A DNA stretch of 38,081 nt from positions 1-38,081 of the forward strand of contig NZ_MUBM01000144.1 in the NCBI RefSeq assembly GCF_002154505.1. The letters run 5' to 3'. Source of the DNA: Streptomyces carpinensis. GTDB lineage: Bacteria > Actinomycetota > Actinomycetes > Streptomycetales > Streptomycetaceae. This document shows positions 7,111 through 19,556 of this stretch, piece by piece. Under the pieces are notes generated by a model. It was not told the DNA's origin and searched no databases. It was given only the letters and a program-made list of their open reading frames with translations. Position 1 is the first letter of the stretch, and each line of letters opens with the position of its first letter. The position numbers and the translations under genes were made by a program.

Positions 7111-7902
7111 ATGGCAGTCTCCACGTTCCCACGGCACCCGTCCGCCCTGTCCGTACGCGCCCGCGCGCTGCGCCCCGCCGAGCGGCTGTGCCACGCCACC
7201 GGTCTCCTCCTGGTCCTGTCCGGCCTGGCGCACCTGGTGGTGTTCGCGGTCGACGGCGGGCCGTGGTACGGGCCCGTCTCCTGGCGCAAGCCCGTCACGT
7301 TCGGGCTGTCCTTCGGAGTGACGCTGATCGCTCTCACCTGGGTCACGTCGTATCTGCGCGTCGGGGAGCGGCTGCGCACGGCGCTGCTCGCCGTCTTCGC
7401 CGCCGACTGCGTCGTGGAGGTGGGCGGCATCACACTCCAGGCGTGGCGCGGGGTGCCCTCGCACCTGAACATGGAGACGCCCTTCGACACCGCGGTGTCG
7501 ATGACGCTCGCGGTGGGCGGCGGGGTCCTCGTGGTGCTCCTGACCGGGTTCGCGGTCGTGTCCTTCCGGCGACGGCCGACCGGCCCCGCCGGGATGGCGC
7601 TCGCACTGCGCTCTGGGTTCGCGATCCTCCTCGTCGCCCTGGCCTCGGGAGCCGCCATGATCGCGCGGGGCGTGGTGCTGACCCGGACCGGTCACCAGCA
7701 GGCGGCGTACCACTCGACGGCCCCGCTCAAGCCGCTGCACGGGGTGAGTCTGCACGCGGTGCTGGTGCTGCCCGCGCTGGCGTGGCTGCTGTCCCGCACC
7801 TCCCTCAGCGAGCCGGTCCGGCTGCGGATCGTCACCGCCGGGGTCGCCGTCTATTCGGCCGCCGTCGTCGGCGCCGGGATCCGGGCCGCCCTCACCTACT
7901 GA
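7111..7902 (+). CDS. Conserved membrane protein, function unknown
   Basis: A 263-residue polytopic protein with about seven hydrophobic segments, e.g. GLLLVLSGLAHLVVFAV (30-46), FGLSFGVTLIALTWVTSYL (70-88), LLAVFAADCVVEVGGI, GGGVLVVLLTGFAVVSF, GFAILLVALASGAAMIA, SLHAVLVLPALAWLLS and a final one near the end. Conserved-looking polar motifs sit in loops: DGGPWYGPVSWRKPVTF near residue 50 and TGHQQAAYHSTAPLKPLHG near 195. I recognise no enzyme or transporter family. The start is ATG 7111 with GAGG upstream. It converges on the AI-2E transporter with a 21-nt gap. Probably expressed alone. Confidence 0.8.
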   Translation: MAVSTFPRHPSALSVRARALRPAERLCHATGLLLVLSGLAHLVVFAVDGGPWYGPVSWRKPVTFGLSFGVTLIALTWVTSYLRVGERLRTALLAVFAADCVVEVGGITLQAWRGVPSHLNMETPFDTAVSMTLAVGGGVLVVLLTGFAVVSFRRRPTGPAGMALALRSGFAILLVALASGAAMIARGVVLTRTGHQQAAYHSTAPLKPLHGVSLHAVLVLPALAWLLSRTSLSEPVRLRIVTAGVAVYSAAVVGAGIRAALTY

Positions 7903-7923
7903 ACCCTCGCCCGCGGAGGCCGG

Positions 7924-9261
7924 TCACTCCCCGGAAGGCGTCTCCTCGGCCACGGCCGGACCCCGCGGCGCGTCCGGCGCTCCGGCCGCGGCCGCACCCC
8001 GAGCGTCCGCCGCCCCGGTCTCCGCCGCGCCGCCCCCCGCCGGCTGCCCGGTCCACAGCCGTCGCGCGCGCGTGAGCAGCCCCGGTGCCGTGACCCGGCT
8101 GCGGTGGCCGTGGACGCGGGGATCGTCCGTGACGGCATAGCGCTTCACGTACGCCCCCAGGAACGCCTGCAACGTGGCGACCGCGGGAATCGCGATCAGC
8201 GCACCGACGGCACCGAGCAGCGCGGTGCCCGCGATCACCGAACCGAAGGCGACCGCGGGGTGGATGTCGACGGTCCTCGCGGTCAGCTTGGGCTGCAGCA
8301 CGTAGTTCTCGAACTGCTGGTAGATCACCACGAAACCCAGCACCCACAGCGCGTACCACGGGTTGACCGTGAAGGCGATCAGCATCGGCAGGGCGCCCGC
8401 GAGATAGGTGCCGATGGTGGGGATGAACTGCGAGACCAGACCCACCCAGACACCGAGCACGGGCGCGTAGGGCACGCCCAGGGCCTCCAGCAGGATGTAG
8501 TGGGCGATTCCCGAGATGAGCGCCATCAGACCGCGCGAGTACAGATAGCCACCGGTCTTGTCGACGGCTATCTCCCAGGCGCGCAGCACCTCGGCCTGGC
8601 GGGCGGGTGGCAGGACGGAGCAAATGGTGCGGCGCAGCCGTGGCCCGTCGGCGGCGAAGTAGAACGAGAACAGCGCGACCGTCAGCAGCCGGAACAGGCC
8701 GCCGAGCACCTGCGTGGACACGTCGAGCACACCCGCGGCGCTGTTCTGCGCGTACTTGCGCAGCCAGTCGGAGTGGAGCAGGCCCTCCTGGATGTCGACG
8801 CGTCTGAGGTCGGTGTGGAACTTGGCGTTGACCCAGTTGATGACGGAGTCGAGGTAGTCCGGGAAGCCCTCGATCATCTTGATGATCTGCCCGGCGAGCA
8901 TCGAGCCGAGCAGGGTGACGAAGCCCGCCGTGGCGATCGCCAGGGCGAGGAAGACCAGGAAGGTCGCGAGGCCCCGTCGCATGCCGCGGGCGGCCATGCG
9001 GCTCACCGCGGGCTCGATGGCAAGGGCCAGGAAGAACGCGATGAGGATGTTGATCAGCAGGCCGATGACCTGGTGGAAGGCCCAGCTGCCGAGCTGGAAC
9101 GCGGCGATCAGCGCGAGCGCGAGCACCATCGCGCGCGGCAGCCAGCGCGGCATGCGGGCTCCCGGCCCGGCCGTGCCACCGGCCGGGGGCCGGGAAGGCG
9201 GCGTCGTACCGGTCGAGGGTGCGTGCTGGGCCGTCTGCCCGGACTCGTCAGTGGGTGCCAC
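7924..9261 (-). CDS. AI-2E family transporter (PF01594-type membrane protein)
   Basis: A 445-residue membrane protein of the TqsA/PerM/UPF0118 family. After an 80-residue Pro/Thr-rich N-terminal stretch come hydrophobic segments from AMVLALALIAAFQLGSWAF, and family motifs: LINILIAFFLALAIEPAV, and GVPYAPVLGVWVGLVSQFIPTIGTYLAG followed by LPMLIAFTVNPWYALWVLGFVVIYQQFENYVLQPKL near residues 290-350. The C-terminus is Ala/Gly rich and probably disordered. Family members have been linked to AI-2 export, Na+/H+ antiport or lipid-related roles, so the substrate is open. The GTG at 9261 is chosen because the upstream in-frame GTG at 9298-9300 adds a cysteine-bearing tail with no ribosome site; neither start has a strong Shine-Dalgarno. 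Confidence 0.85.
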   Translation of the reverse strand: MAPTDESGQTAQHAPSTGTTPPSRPPAGGTAGPGARMPRWLPRAMVLALALIAAFQLGSWAFHQVIGLLINILIAFFLALAIEPAVSRMAARGMRRGLATFLVFLALAIATAGFVTLLGSMLAGQIIKMIEGFPDYLDSVINWVNAKFHTDLRRVDIQEGLLHSDWLRKYAQNSAAGVLDVSTQVLGGLFRLLTVALFSFYFAADGPRLRRTICSVLPPARQAEVLRAWEIAVDKTGGYLYSRGLMALISGIAHYILLEALGVPYAPVLGVWVGLVSQFIPTIGTYLAGALPMLIAFTVNPWYALWVLGFVVIYQQFENYVLQPKLTARTVDIHPAVAFGSVIAGTALLGAVGALIAIPAVATLQAFLGAYVKRYAVTDDPRVHGHRSRVTAPGLLTRARRLWTGQPAGGGAAETGAADARGAAAAGAPDAPRGPAVAEETPSGE

Positions 9262-9321
9262 GGTGCAAGTCTCGCGCACGCCGCCGACAGTCCCGCACAC
9301 TCCTGCGATCCCGGTGGGCGG

Positions 9322-9516
9322 TCAGCGCCTCTCCCGCGGGACGTTCATGACCTGACAGACCACGCGCCACACGTCCCGGGCCTCCCAGCCGGCCGCCAGC
9401 GCCTCGTGCACCGTGCGCCCGCCGAGCTCCGACATCACGTGGTCGCGTGCGAAGGTGTCGGCGTATCCGGCACCGAAGTGCTCCGCCATCCGCTCCCAGA
9501 AGACCGTCAACCGCAT
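9322..9516 (-). CDS. DUF3046 family protein
   Basis: A 64-residue soluble protein of the actinobacterial DUF3046 family, recognised by MRLTVFWERMAEHFG...FARDHVMSELGGRTVHEALAAGW...VWRVVCQVMNVP. It is mostly helical with no known catalytic motif. The family is usually found close to recA in actinobacteria, as here, but the function is unknown. The start ATG 9516 has no Shine-Dalgarno; instead a GATACT -10-like hexamer ends 6 nt before it, so translation is probably leaderless. It is divergent from the gene at 9597. Confidence 0.85.
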   Translation of the reverse strand: MRLTVFWERMAEHFGAGYADTFARDHVMSELGGRTVHEALAAGWEARDVWRVVCQVMNVPRERR

Positions 9517-9522
9517 GAGCCC

Positions 9523-9528
9523 AGTATC
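9523..9528 (-). promoter_or_regulatory. -10 element of a leaderless promoter (DUF3046 gene)
   Basis: GATACT on the minus strand ends 6 nt before the ATG at 9516, so transcription should begin at or next to the start codon. I find no convincing -35 at 17-18 bp. Confidence 0.4.
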
Positions 9529-9583
9529 CCGCCCCTGCGGGTGACCCCGGCCCGGGCCCGCCTGCCGAGACCGCTTTCCGCCC

Positions 9584-9589
9584 TACGGT
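9584..9589 (+). promoter_or_regulatory. -10 element of a leaderless promoter (gene at 9597)
   Basis: TACGGT ends 7 nt before the ATG at 9597, and no ribosome-binding site separates them, predicting a leaderless mRNA. The candidate -35 (CTGCCG, about 9562) is weak. It forms a divergent pair with the DUF3046 promoter in an 80-bp gap. Confidence 0.4.
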
Positions 9590-9596
9590 CTGACGC

Positions 9597-10541
9597 ATGG
9601 CCGAGACAGGAACTCCACCCTCTCCCCCACCGCCCCCGGCGTCCTCCCCGCTGTTCCGCGCCGAGCAGTTCATCTGGCTCACCGCACGCGTGCTGGAGCA
9701 GCGGCTGTTCGCCCACCACTTTCTGAACGGCGGCGCGGACCCGGTCGAGACCGCGCTGGACGCCTACCGCAACGCCGACGGCGGGTACGGCCACTCCCTG
9801 GAGCCCGATCTGCGCGGCCCTGTGAGCCAGCCGCTGCACACCGCCCACGCGCTGGGCGTCCTGGACGCCATCGGGCGCTGCGGCGGTCAGCGCGTGGAGC
9901 GCGTGTGTCGCTATCTGACCTCGGTCTCCACCCCGGACGGCGCGCTGCCCTCGGTCCACCCCAGCCAGCGCGGCTATCCGGCGGCCCCCTTCGTACCGAT
10001 CGTGGACGATCCGCCGAGCGACCTCCTGGCCACCGGGCCGGTCGTGGGGCTGCTGCACCGAAACGAGGTGTGGCACGCCTGGCTGTTCCGCGCGACCGAC
10101 TTCTGCTGGCAGCGGATCGAGTCCCTGGAGACGTCCCATCCGTACGAGATCGAGGCCGCCGTCGCGTTCCTGGACTCCGTGCCCGACGGCACGCGCGCGC
10201 AGAAGGCCGCCGACCGGCTCGGCCGTCTGGTGCGCGACCAGCGGCTGGCGGCCCTGGAGCCCGACCGTCTCGGGGCCTGGCCGGTCTCGCCCGGCTACGC
10301 CCCCGAGGAGCACCACTTCCCGCACGACTTCGCCAGGACACCCGGCTCCCTCGCGCGCGCGTGGTTCACGGACGAGGAGATGAACCGCTCCCTGGACTTC
10401 CTCGCCGACCGGCAGCAGGAGGACGGCGGCTGGCCGGTCACCTGGCGCCGGTGGGCTCCTGGCACGGCGATCGAGGCACGTCCCATGGTGACGATCGAGG
10501 CCCTGCGCACCCTCAGGGCGTACGGCCGCCCCATCGGCTGA
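9597..10541 (+). CDS. Prenyltransferase/terpenoid-cyclase-fold protein, function unknown
   Basis: A 314-residue protein without membrane segments. After a Pro-rich N-terminus it shows motifs of the alpha/alpha toroid fold of squalene/hopene cyclases and prenyltransferase beta subunits: NADGGYGHSLEPDLRGP (about 59-75) and RQQEDGGWPVTWRRW (about 279-293), both QxxDGGW-like, and a TSVSTPDGALPSV repeat in between. It lacks the DXDD or DDXXD acids expected of active class II or class I cyclases and is half the length of a hopene cyclase, so a cyclase activity is not implied. It stands alone, divergent from the DUF3046 gene. Conserved hypothetical in streptomycetes as far as I recall. Confidence 0.75.
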   Translation: MAETGTPPSPPPPPASSPLFRAEQFIWLTARVLEQRLFAHHFLNGGADPVETALDAYRNADGGYGHSLEPDLRGPVSQPLHTAHALGVLDAIGRCGGQRVERVCRYLTSVSTPDGALPSVHPSQRGYPAAPFVPIVDDPPSDLLATGPVVGLLHRNEVWHAWLFRATDFCWQRIESLETSHPYEIEAAVAFLDSVPDGTRAQKAADRLGRLVRDQRLAALEPDRLGAWPVSPGYAPEEHHFPHDFARTPGSLARAWFTDEEMNRSLDFLADRQQEDGGWPVTWRRWAPGTAIEARPMVTIEALRTLRAYGRPIG

Positions 10542-10605
10542 TGGACCGGATGGGCCGGATGGAGGGCGACCGGGAACGGCACGGCAAGAAGTGGTGTCCT
10601 GCGTC

Positions 10606-10914
10606 TCACCCGCCCATGGCCCGCACCCCGGCCGTCACCAGCACGGCCGCCGCGACGACCAGCAGGAAGGGCGCCCGCAGCACCAGTGCCACGGCGGCGG
10701 CCGCGAGCCCGGCGGCCCGCGCGTCCAGGACGAGCGCACGTCCGTCGGCGAACGTCTGCTGGGCGGTGAGGGCGGCGAGCAGCGCGACGGGGAGCAGCGC
10801 GGCGAGCCGCTTCACCAGCGGCCGTTCCAGGGCTCCCGCCGGAACCAGCAGCCCGGCGAGCTTGACGGCGTAGCAGCCGAGGGCGGTCGCGGCGACCGCG
10901 ATCCAGGTGTTCAA
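10606..10914 (-). CDS. azlD: AzlD-type small subunit of a branched-chain amino acid exporter
   Basis: A 102-residue membrane protein with about three or four hydrophobic segments, matching the small AzlD/BrnE partner of AzlC/BrnF exporters. The conserved opening xxTWIAVAATALGCYAVKLAGLLVP is typical of the family. The apparent start is TTG 10914, overlapping the azlC stop (TTGA, 4 nt) with a GAGGAAGAG site inside the azlC end, so it is translated by coupling. Family role: efflux of leucine, isoleucine, methionine or analogues in company with AzlC. Confidence 0.85.
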   Translation of the reverse strand: MNTWIAVAATALGCYAVKLAGLLVPAGALERPLVKRLAALLPVALLAALTAQQTFADGRALVLDARAAGLAAAAVALVLRAPFLLVVAAAVLVTAGVRAMGG

Positions 10915-11780
10915 CGCTCTTCCTCCCGCACGTGTGCGACCTCTCGTCCCTCGGGCGCCTCTGTCGGGTCCCGCACTTCTCGTTCGCCTGGCACTTCTCG
11001 TGCGTCTGGCGCATTTCTCACGTCTGGTACGCCCCGCGCGTCGTCACGGGCGCCGCTCCTGCGGCGGCCCTCCAGGTACAGCACGACCGGCGCGGCGAGG
11101 GCGGCCGCCAGAACCGGCACCCCGGCGGGGAGCACGGGCAGCAGCCCGAGCCCTAGGAGTACGGCGACAGCGGCGACGGCCCGCTCGGTGGTGGTCTTCA
11201 CCATGGGGGCGAGCAGCGCGAGGAACACGGCGGGTCCGGCCGCGTCCAAGCCCCAGGCGTCGGTGTCCCCGAGGGCCTTGGCACCCAGCGCGCCGAGCAG
11301 CGTGGTGAGGTTCCACAGGACGTACAGGGTGACCCCGGTGACGGTGAAGCCGATCCGCGCGCTGCGGCGCGTGGGCTGGGCGAGGGCCACCGCGGTGGTC
11401 TCGTCGATGACCCACTGGGCGGCCAGGGGCCGCACCCCGCGCGGGAGTGCCAGCAGCTGGGACAGGCGCAGTCCGTAGAACGTGTTGCGCACCCCCAAGA
11501 AGAACGCGCCCGCGGCCGCCGTGAGCGGGTTGCCCCCGGCCGCCAGCGCCCCGACGAGAGCGAACTGGGAGGCCCCGGTGAACACCAGCAGGCTGAGCGC
11601 GCAGGTCTGGAGCAGCGTCAGTCCGCTGCCCGCCGAGGTCACCCCGAAGGCGAACCCCGACAGTCCTACGGCGACTCCGACCCCGAGGGCGTCCCGGACG
11701 ACGGCGGCGTCCGGTTTTCCGGCGCCGGCCTCTCCTGCGCCGCCGGCGCGTACGTCTGCGAGAGCTGTCTCTTCTGCCAC
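10911..11780 (-). CDS. azlC: AzlC-type branched-chain amino acid exporter
   Basis: Large subunit of a two-component amino acid exporter (AzlC/BrnF). The 289-residue protein has about seven hydrophobic segments; family motifs include GLSGFAFGVTSAGSGL near residue 40, LLVFTGASQFALVGALAAGG near 70, FFLGVRNTFYGLRL and WVIDETTAVAL. The last about 55 residues are a charged Asp/Glu/Arg tail outside the membrane domain (VPDVRNAPDAREVPGEREV), unusual for the family. I take GTG 11780 as start; no nearer in-frame start exists before the first membrane helix. Its first 115 nt overlap the 3' end of the AraC-type regulator in another frame, and its stop overlaps azlD. This makes an araC-azlC-azlD operon. 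Confidence 0.85.
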   Translation of the reverse strand: MAEETALADVRAGGAGEAGAGKPDAAVVRDALGVGVAVGLSGFAFGVTSAGSGLTLLQTCALSLLVFTGASQFALVGALAAGGNPLTAAAGAFFLGVRNTFYGLRLSQLLALPRGVRPLAAQWVIDETTAVALAQPTRRSARIGFTVTGVTLYVLWNLTTLLGALGAKALGDTDAWGLDAAGPAVFLALLAPMVKTTTERAVAAVAVLLGLGLLPVLPAGVPVLAAALAAPVVLYLEGRRRSGARDDARGVPDVRNAPDAREVPGEREVRDPTEAPEGREVAHVREEER

Positions 11781-12646
11781 ACCCCCGACGGTAGGAGCAG
11801 CCGGGACGGCGCGTCTTGTACGTTCTTGCGCTCCCGCTGGTAGGCGCCCGGGGGCACACCCACGATGCGGGAGAAGTGCCGGCTGAGGTGCGACTGGTCG
11901 GTGAACCCCACGCGCGCGGCGGCCTCCGCCGGTGCGATGCCCGCGTCCAGCAGCCGCCTGGCCCGCCGCACCCGGGCGTCGGTCAGCCAGGTGTGCGGCG
12001 GCATCCCGTATGCCTGCCGGAAGGCGCGCAGCAGGGCGAACGGACTCGCCCCCAGGTCGGCCGCGAGCCTCTCCAGGGTCGGCGGCTCGGCCATGCTCTC
12101 CTCCAGCACGGCACGCGCGCGTGCCGCGATCCGGGCCCCCGCCGTGCGCACCGCCCGCTGCGGCAGCATCCCGCCGTTCAGCCGCAGCAACCGGGTCACG
12201 GCGACCCGCAGCAGTGTGTCGGCGGCCAGTGCGTTCCCCTCGTCGGCGGCGCGCAGCACCTGGTGGACCAGTCCCACGGCGTACGGGTCGTCGAGCACCG
12301 GGCTCACGAACCCCGGTGTCCCACGGATCCCCGTGGTCTCCGCGGCGATCTCGGCCACCAGTTCGGGTGCGGGGTACACGGCCCCGTACCGCCAGCCCTC
12401 GGGGACCCCCGCCCGTCCCGTGTGCGGGGTGTCGGGATTGACCAGGGCGAGGGCTCCGGGTCCCGCGTACTGGTCGGCCCCGCGATGGTGGAACACCTCC
12501 ACGCCCTCGGCGATGGCGGCGATGACGAAGTGCTCGTGGGTGTGCCGCACGAACTCCTTGCGGACATACCGGGCCCGCAAAAGATCGACACCGGGCAGCT
12601 CCTCGTACTGCCAGTGCCGTGCCCGCTCCTCGCCCGATCCCGCCAT
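11666..12646 (-). CDS. AraC-family transcriptional regulator
   Basis: A 326-residue regulator: an N-terminal AraC-binding cupin (about 20-130, with HTHEHFVIAAIAEGVEVFHHRG and LVNPDTPHTG) and a C-terminal double helix-turn-helix (about 185-280; LERLAADLGASPFALLRAFRQAYGMPPHTWL and AAARVGFTDQSHLSRHFSRIVGVPPGAY). After the usual family end there is a 45-residue Pro/Ser-rich tail encoded in the 115-bp overlap with azlC. Regulators of this type next to azlCD commonly respond to an amino acid and activate the exporter; that is inferred here. The ATG at 12646 has no ribosome site; a GAGAAT -10-like hexamer ends 6 nt upstream, so it may be leaderless. Confidence 0.88.
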   Translation of the reverse strand: MAGSGEERARHWQYEELPGVDLLRARYVRKEFVRHTHEHFVIAAIAEGVEVFHHRGADQYAGPGALALVNPDTPHTGRAGVPEGWRYGAVYPAPELVAEIAAETTGIRGTPGFVSPVLDDPYAVGLVHQVLRAADEGNALAADTLLRVAVTRLLRLNGGMLPQRAVRTAGARIAARARAVLEESMAEPPTLERLAADLGASPFALLRAFRQAYGMPPHTWLTDARVRRARRLLDAGIAPAEAAARVGFTDQSHLSRHFSRIVGVPPGAYQRERKNVQDAPSRLLLPSGVWQKRQLSQTYAPAAQERPAPENRTPPSSGTPSGSESP

Positions 12647-12652
12647 ACGCCA

Positions 12653-12658
12653 ATTCTC
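12653..12658 (-). promoter_or_regulatory. -10 element before the AraC regulator
   Basis: GAGAAT on the minus strand ends 6 nt before ATG 12646. Together with the missing Shine-Dalgarno this suggests a leaderless transcript for araC-azlCD. No clear -35. Confidence 0.35.
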
Positions 12659-12682
12659 CGCCGAGGCCGGGAGCGGATCCGC

Positions 12683-12792
12683 CGCGGGACGGCCGGATCG
12701 GGTACTCCGCGGGACGGGTCCTTCGCGGGACGGCCAGGGACGGGGCCCCTTCCCCGAGGCCGGTGGCGGCCCCTTCCCCGCGGCCCGGCGCC
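12683..12792. repeat. Short direct repeats between araC and lhr
   Basis: CGCGGGACGG occurs at 12683, 12708 and 12724, and GGCCCCTTCCCCG occurs twice (about 12743 and 12768). They occupy the 275-nt divergent gap 12647-12921. An open frame runs through this part into lhr, but its Pro/Arg-rich product and the repeats suggest it is not translated. I see no strong promoter here; CACGAT ending 6 nt before the lhr ATG is a weak -10 candidate. Confidence 0.4.
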
Positions 12793-12921
12793 GGAACGGA
12801 CCGCCGCCGCGGCCTCCGCCGCAACCCCGTCCCGCCGTGCGGCACGCGAGCCAGCCGTCCTCATAGGCAGCAAATCCCCAGGTCAGAGCGCACTGTCAGT
12901 CGGTGGGTGCACGATGGACGC

Positions 12922-17913
<4,992 letters not shown>

Positions 17914-17952
17914 CCGCAGCGGACGTGCACGCGAGCATGTCACCCTTGACCC

Positions 17953-18798
17953 ATGCCCGAAGGTGACACGGTCTGGCAGACCGCGAGGCGACTGCACGAC
18001 GCCCTCGCGGGCAAGGTGCTGACCCGAAGCGACTTCCGGGTGCCGAAGTACGCCACGGTCGACCTCGCCGGCCGGTCCGTCCTGGACACGGTCTCCCGCG
18101 GCAAGCACCTGCTCACCCGCTTCGAGGGCGGCCTGACCCTGCACTCGCACCTGCTGATGGAGGGCGCCTGGAAGGTGTACGGCGGCGGCGAACGGTGGAA
18201 GGGCGGCCCCGCCCACCAGATCCGCGCCGTCCTGGCCACCGCCGACCGCACCGCGGTCGGCTACCGCCTCCAGGTGCTGGAGCTGATGCGCACCACCGAG
18301 GAGGAGCGCACCGTCGGCCACCTCGGTCCGGACCTTCTCGGTCCCGACTGGGACCCCGACCTGGCCCTGGCCAACCTCCTGGCCGCCCCCTCCCGCCCGC
18401 TCGGCGAGGCCCTGCTCGACCAGCGCAATCTCGCCGGCATCGGCAACGTCTACAAGAGCGAGCTCTGCTTCCTGCTCGGTGTCACCCCGTGGCTGCCCGT
18501 GGGTGCCCTGCCGGCGGAGCACGCTCCGAAGCTGCCCGCGCTGGCGAAGAAGCTCCTGGAGGCCAACCGCGACCGTGTGGTCCGCCGGACCACGGGTGTG
18601 CGCGGGCAGGATCTGTTCGTCTACGGCCGAGCTCCACGGCCCTGCCTGCGCTGCGGCACCTCCGTGCGCGTGGCCGACCAGGGCGACGGCTCGCAGGAGC
18701 GCCCCACGTACTGGTGTCCGAGGTGCCAGGCCGGTCCCGCGCCCGCGCCGGGTTCCCCGCAGAAGTGGCGGGACCGTTACCGCCGTACGAGCAACTGA
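17953..18798 (+). CDS. nei: Fpg/Nei-family DNA glycosylase/AP lyase (endonuclease VIII-like)
   Basis: Base-excision repair enzyme that removes oxidised bases and cleaves the abasic site. The 281-residue protein starts M-PEGDT, leaving catalytic Pro2 and Glu3 of the Nei/Fpg family after Met removal. It has the helix-two-turn-helix core with NLAGIGNVYKSELCFL (about 159-174) and a C-terminal zinc finger with C231, C234, C255 and C258. PEGDT rather than PELPE points to the Nei side, in particular the actinobacterial Nei2 group. The ATG at 17953 lies 39 nt after the lhr stop without a strong ribosome site of its own. It converges on the membrane protein gene at 18810. Confidence 0.92.
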   Translation: MPEGDTVWQTARRLHDALAGKVLTRSDFRVPKYATVDLAGRSVLDTVSRGKHLLTRFEGGLTLHSHLLMEGAWKVYGGGERWKGGPAHQIRAVLATADRTAVGYRLQVLELMRTTEEERTVGHLGPDLLGPDWDPDLALANLLAAPSRPLGEALLDQRNLAGIGNVYKSELCFLLGVTPWLPVGALPAEHAPKLPALAKKLLEANRDRVVRRTTGVRGQDLFVYGRAPRPCLRCGTSVRVADQGDGSQERPTYWCPRCQAGPAPAPGSPQKWRDRYRRTSN

Positions 18799-18809
18799 CA
18801 CCCGCCCCG

Positions 18810-19211
18810 TCAGGGCGGTGGCTCGGCCGGAGTGCCGAACGGCCATCCACCGCCGGCGGACGGCGTTTCCCCGTCGTGCCCGAAGGGCCATCCGCCGGAC
18901 TCAGCGAACGAGGAGCCCGCGCTGTCCACGGGGTTCGGCCCCAGCACCTGGTCGAACGGCTCCGGGGCCTGGTCGCTGGGTCCGGGCACCTGGTCGGACG
19001 GCGGCCCAGGCCGCCCGTCGGCCTCCGGCGTATCCGTCGACCCGCCCTTGGGTACGCAGTGCACGGGCAGCAGGCTCAGTCCCCACCCGCCTGCCGCGAC
19101 CGCTCCCTCCAGCACCCCCGCGTCGCTCGACAGGACCAGTCTCAGCACCGCCCACCACCACACCGCGCCGAGCCCCAGAGCGGCCCCCCAGCGCGCTATC
19201 GGCCCCGCCAT
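18810..19211 (-). CDS. Small putative membrane protein with repetitive tail
   Basis: A 133-residue protein I cannot assign. It has one clear membrane segment, WGAALGLGAVWWWAVLRLVL (about 8-27), and a second weakly hydrophobic stretch (GAVAAGGWGLSLLPVHCVP). The rest is a Pro/Gly/Asp-rich tail with internal repeats: DQVPGP, DQAPEP, DQVLGP, then SGGWPFGHDG and GGGWPFGTPA. The start ATG 19211 is preceded by GGAGGTGGG; longer frames upstream (to 19334) are Arg-rich and unlikely. It converges on nei with an 11-nt gap. The opposite strand is also open over this stretch, but it lacks any recognisable domain. Confidence 0.6.
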   Translation of the reverse strand: MAGPIARWGAALGLGAVWWWAVLRLVLSSDAGVLEGAVAAGGWGLSLLPVHCVPKGGSTDTPEADGRPGPPSDQVPGPSDQAPEPFDQVLGPNPVDSAGSSFAESGGWPFGHDGETPSAGGGWPFGTPAEPPP

Positions 19212-19417
19212 CGCACCCACCGCACCCACCTCCAGCCCGGCAGCCGACAGCCCGAGAGACCGGCAGCCCCTCCGACCGCTCGCCCGTCGGCAGCCCGACG
19301 CTAGAACGCCGTCCCGGTGTGCAGGAGGGCGCACCGGAGCACATGGCGGCGCTCCCGTCTCCTCTCAGCGCCGGTCACACGGGAGCACGGCCCGGCCTCC
19401 ACCATCGCCCCGCACCG

Positions 19418-19472
19418 GCGAAGGCACAAACGAAGGCCCGGCACAGACGAAGGCACCAGCACAGGCGAAGGC
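19418..19472. repeat. Short GCGAAGGC-type direct repeats
   Basis: GCGAAGGC or ACGAAGGC recurs four times (about 19418, 19430, 19447 and 19465), separated by similar CAC/CAG-rich bases. It lies in the 345-nt stretch 19212-19556, which has no convincing gene; the hairpin at 19469 is its other visible feature. Confidence 0.45.
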
Positions 19473-19520
19473 CCCGGCCGGGCTCCCCCGGATTTCCCGG
19501 AGAAGCCCCGGCCGGGGCCT
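19469..19520 (-). terminator. Long GC-rich hairpin after clgR
   Basis: AGGCCCCGGCCGGGCT (19469-19484) pairs with AGCCCCGGCCGGGGCCT (19504-19520) with one bulged base; the loop region CCCCCGGATTTCCCGG can fold further. It is 36 nt downstream of the clgR stop and probably ends that transcript. No T-run. Confidence 0.7.
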
Positions 19521-19556
19521 CACGACGTATGTGTCAGCTCGCGTGCGCGTGAACGA

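Noticed and set aside
11781..12845. A 644-residue fusion frame joining the AzlC frame to upstream DNA
   Set aside because: The upstream part is an Arg/Gly-rich antisense-like frame running through the AraC regulator, which has real domains in another frame.
12619..12921. Upstream extension of the lhr reading frame
   Set aside because: The extra 101 residues are Pro/Arg-rich, overlap the araC promoter region and contain nucleotide repeats; helicase homology starts at 12922.
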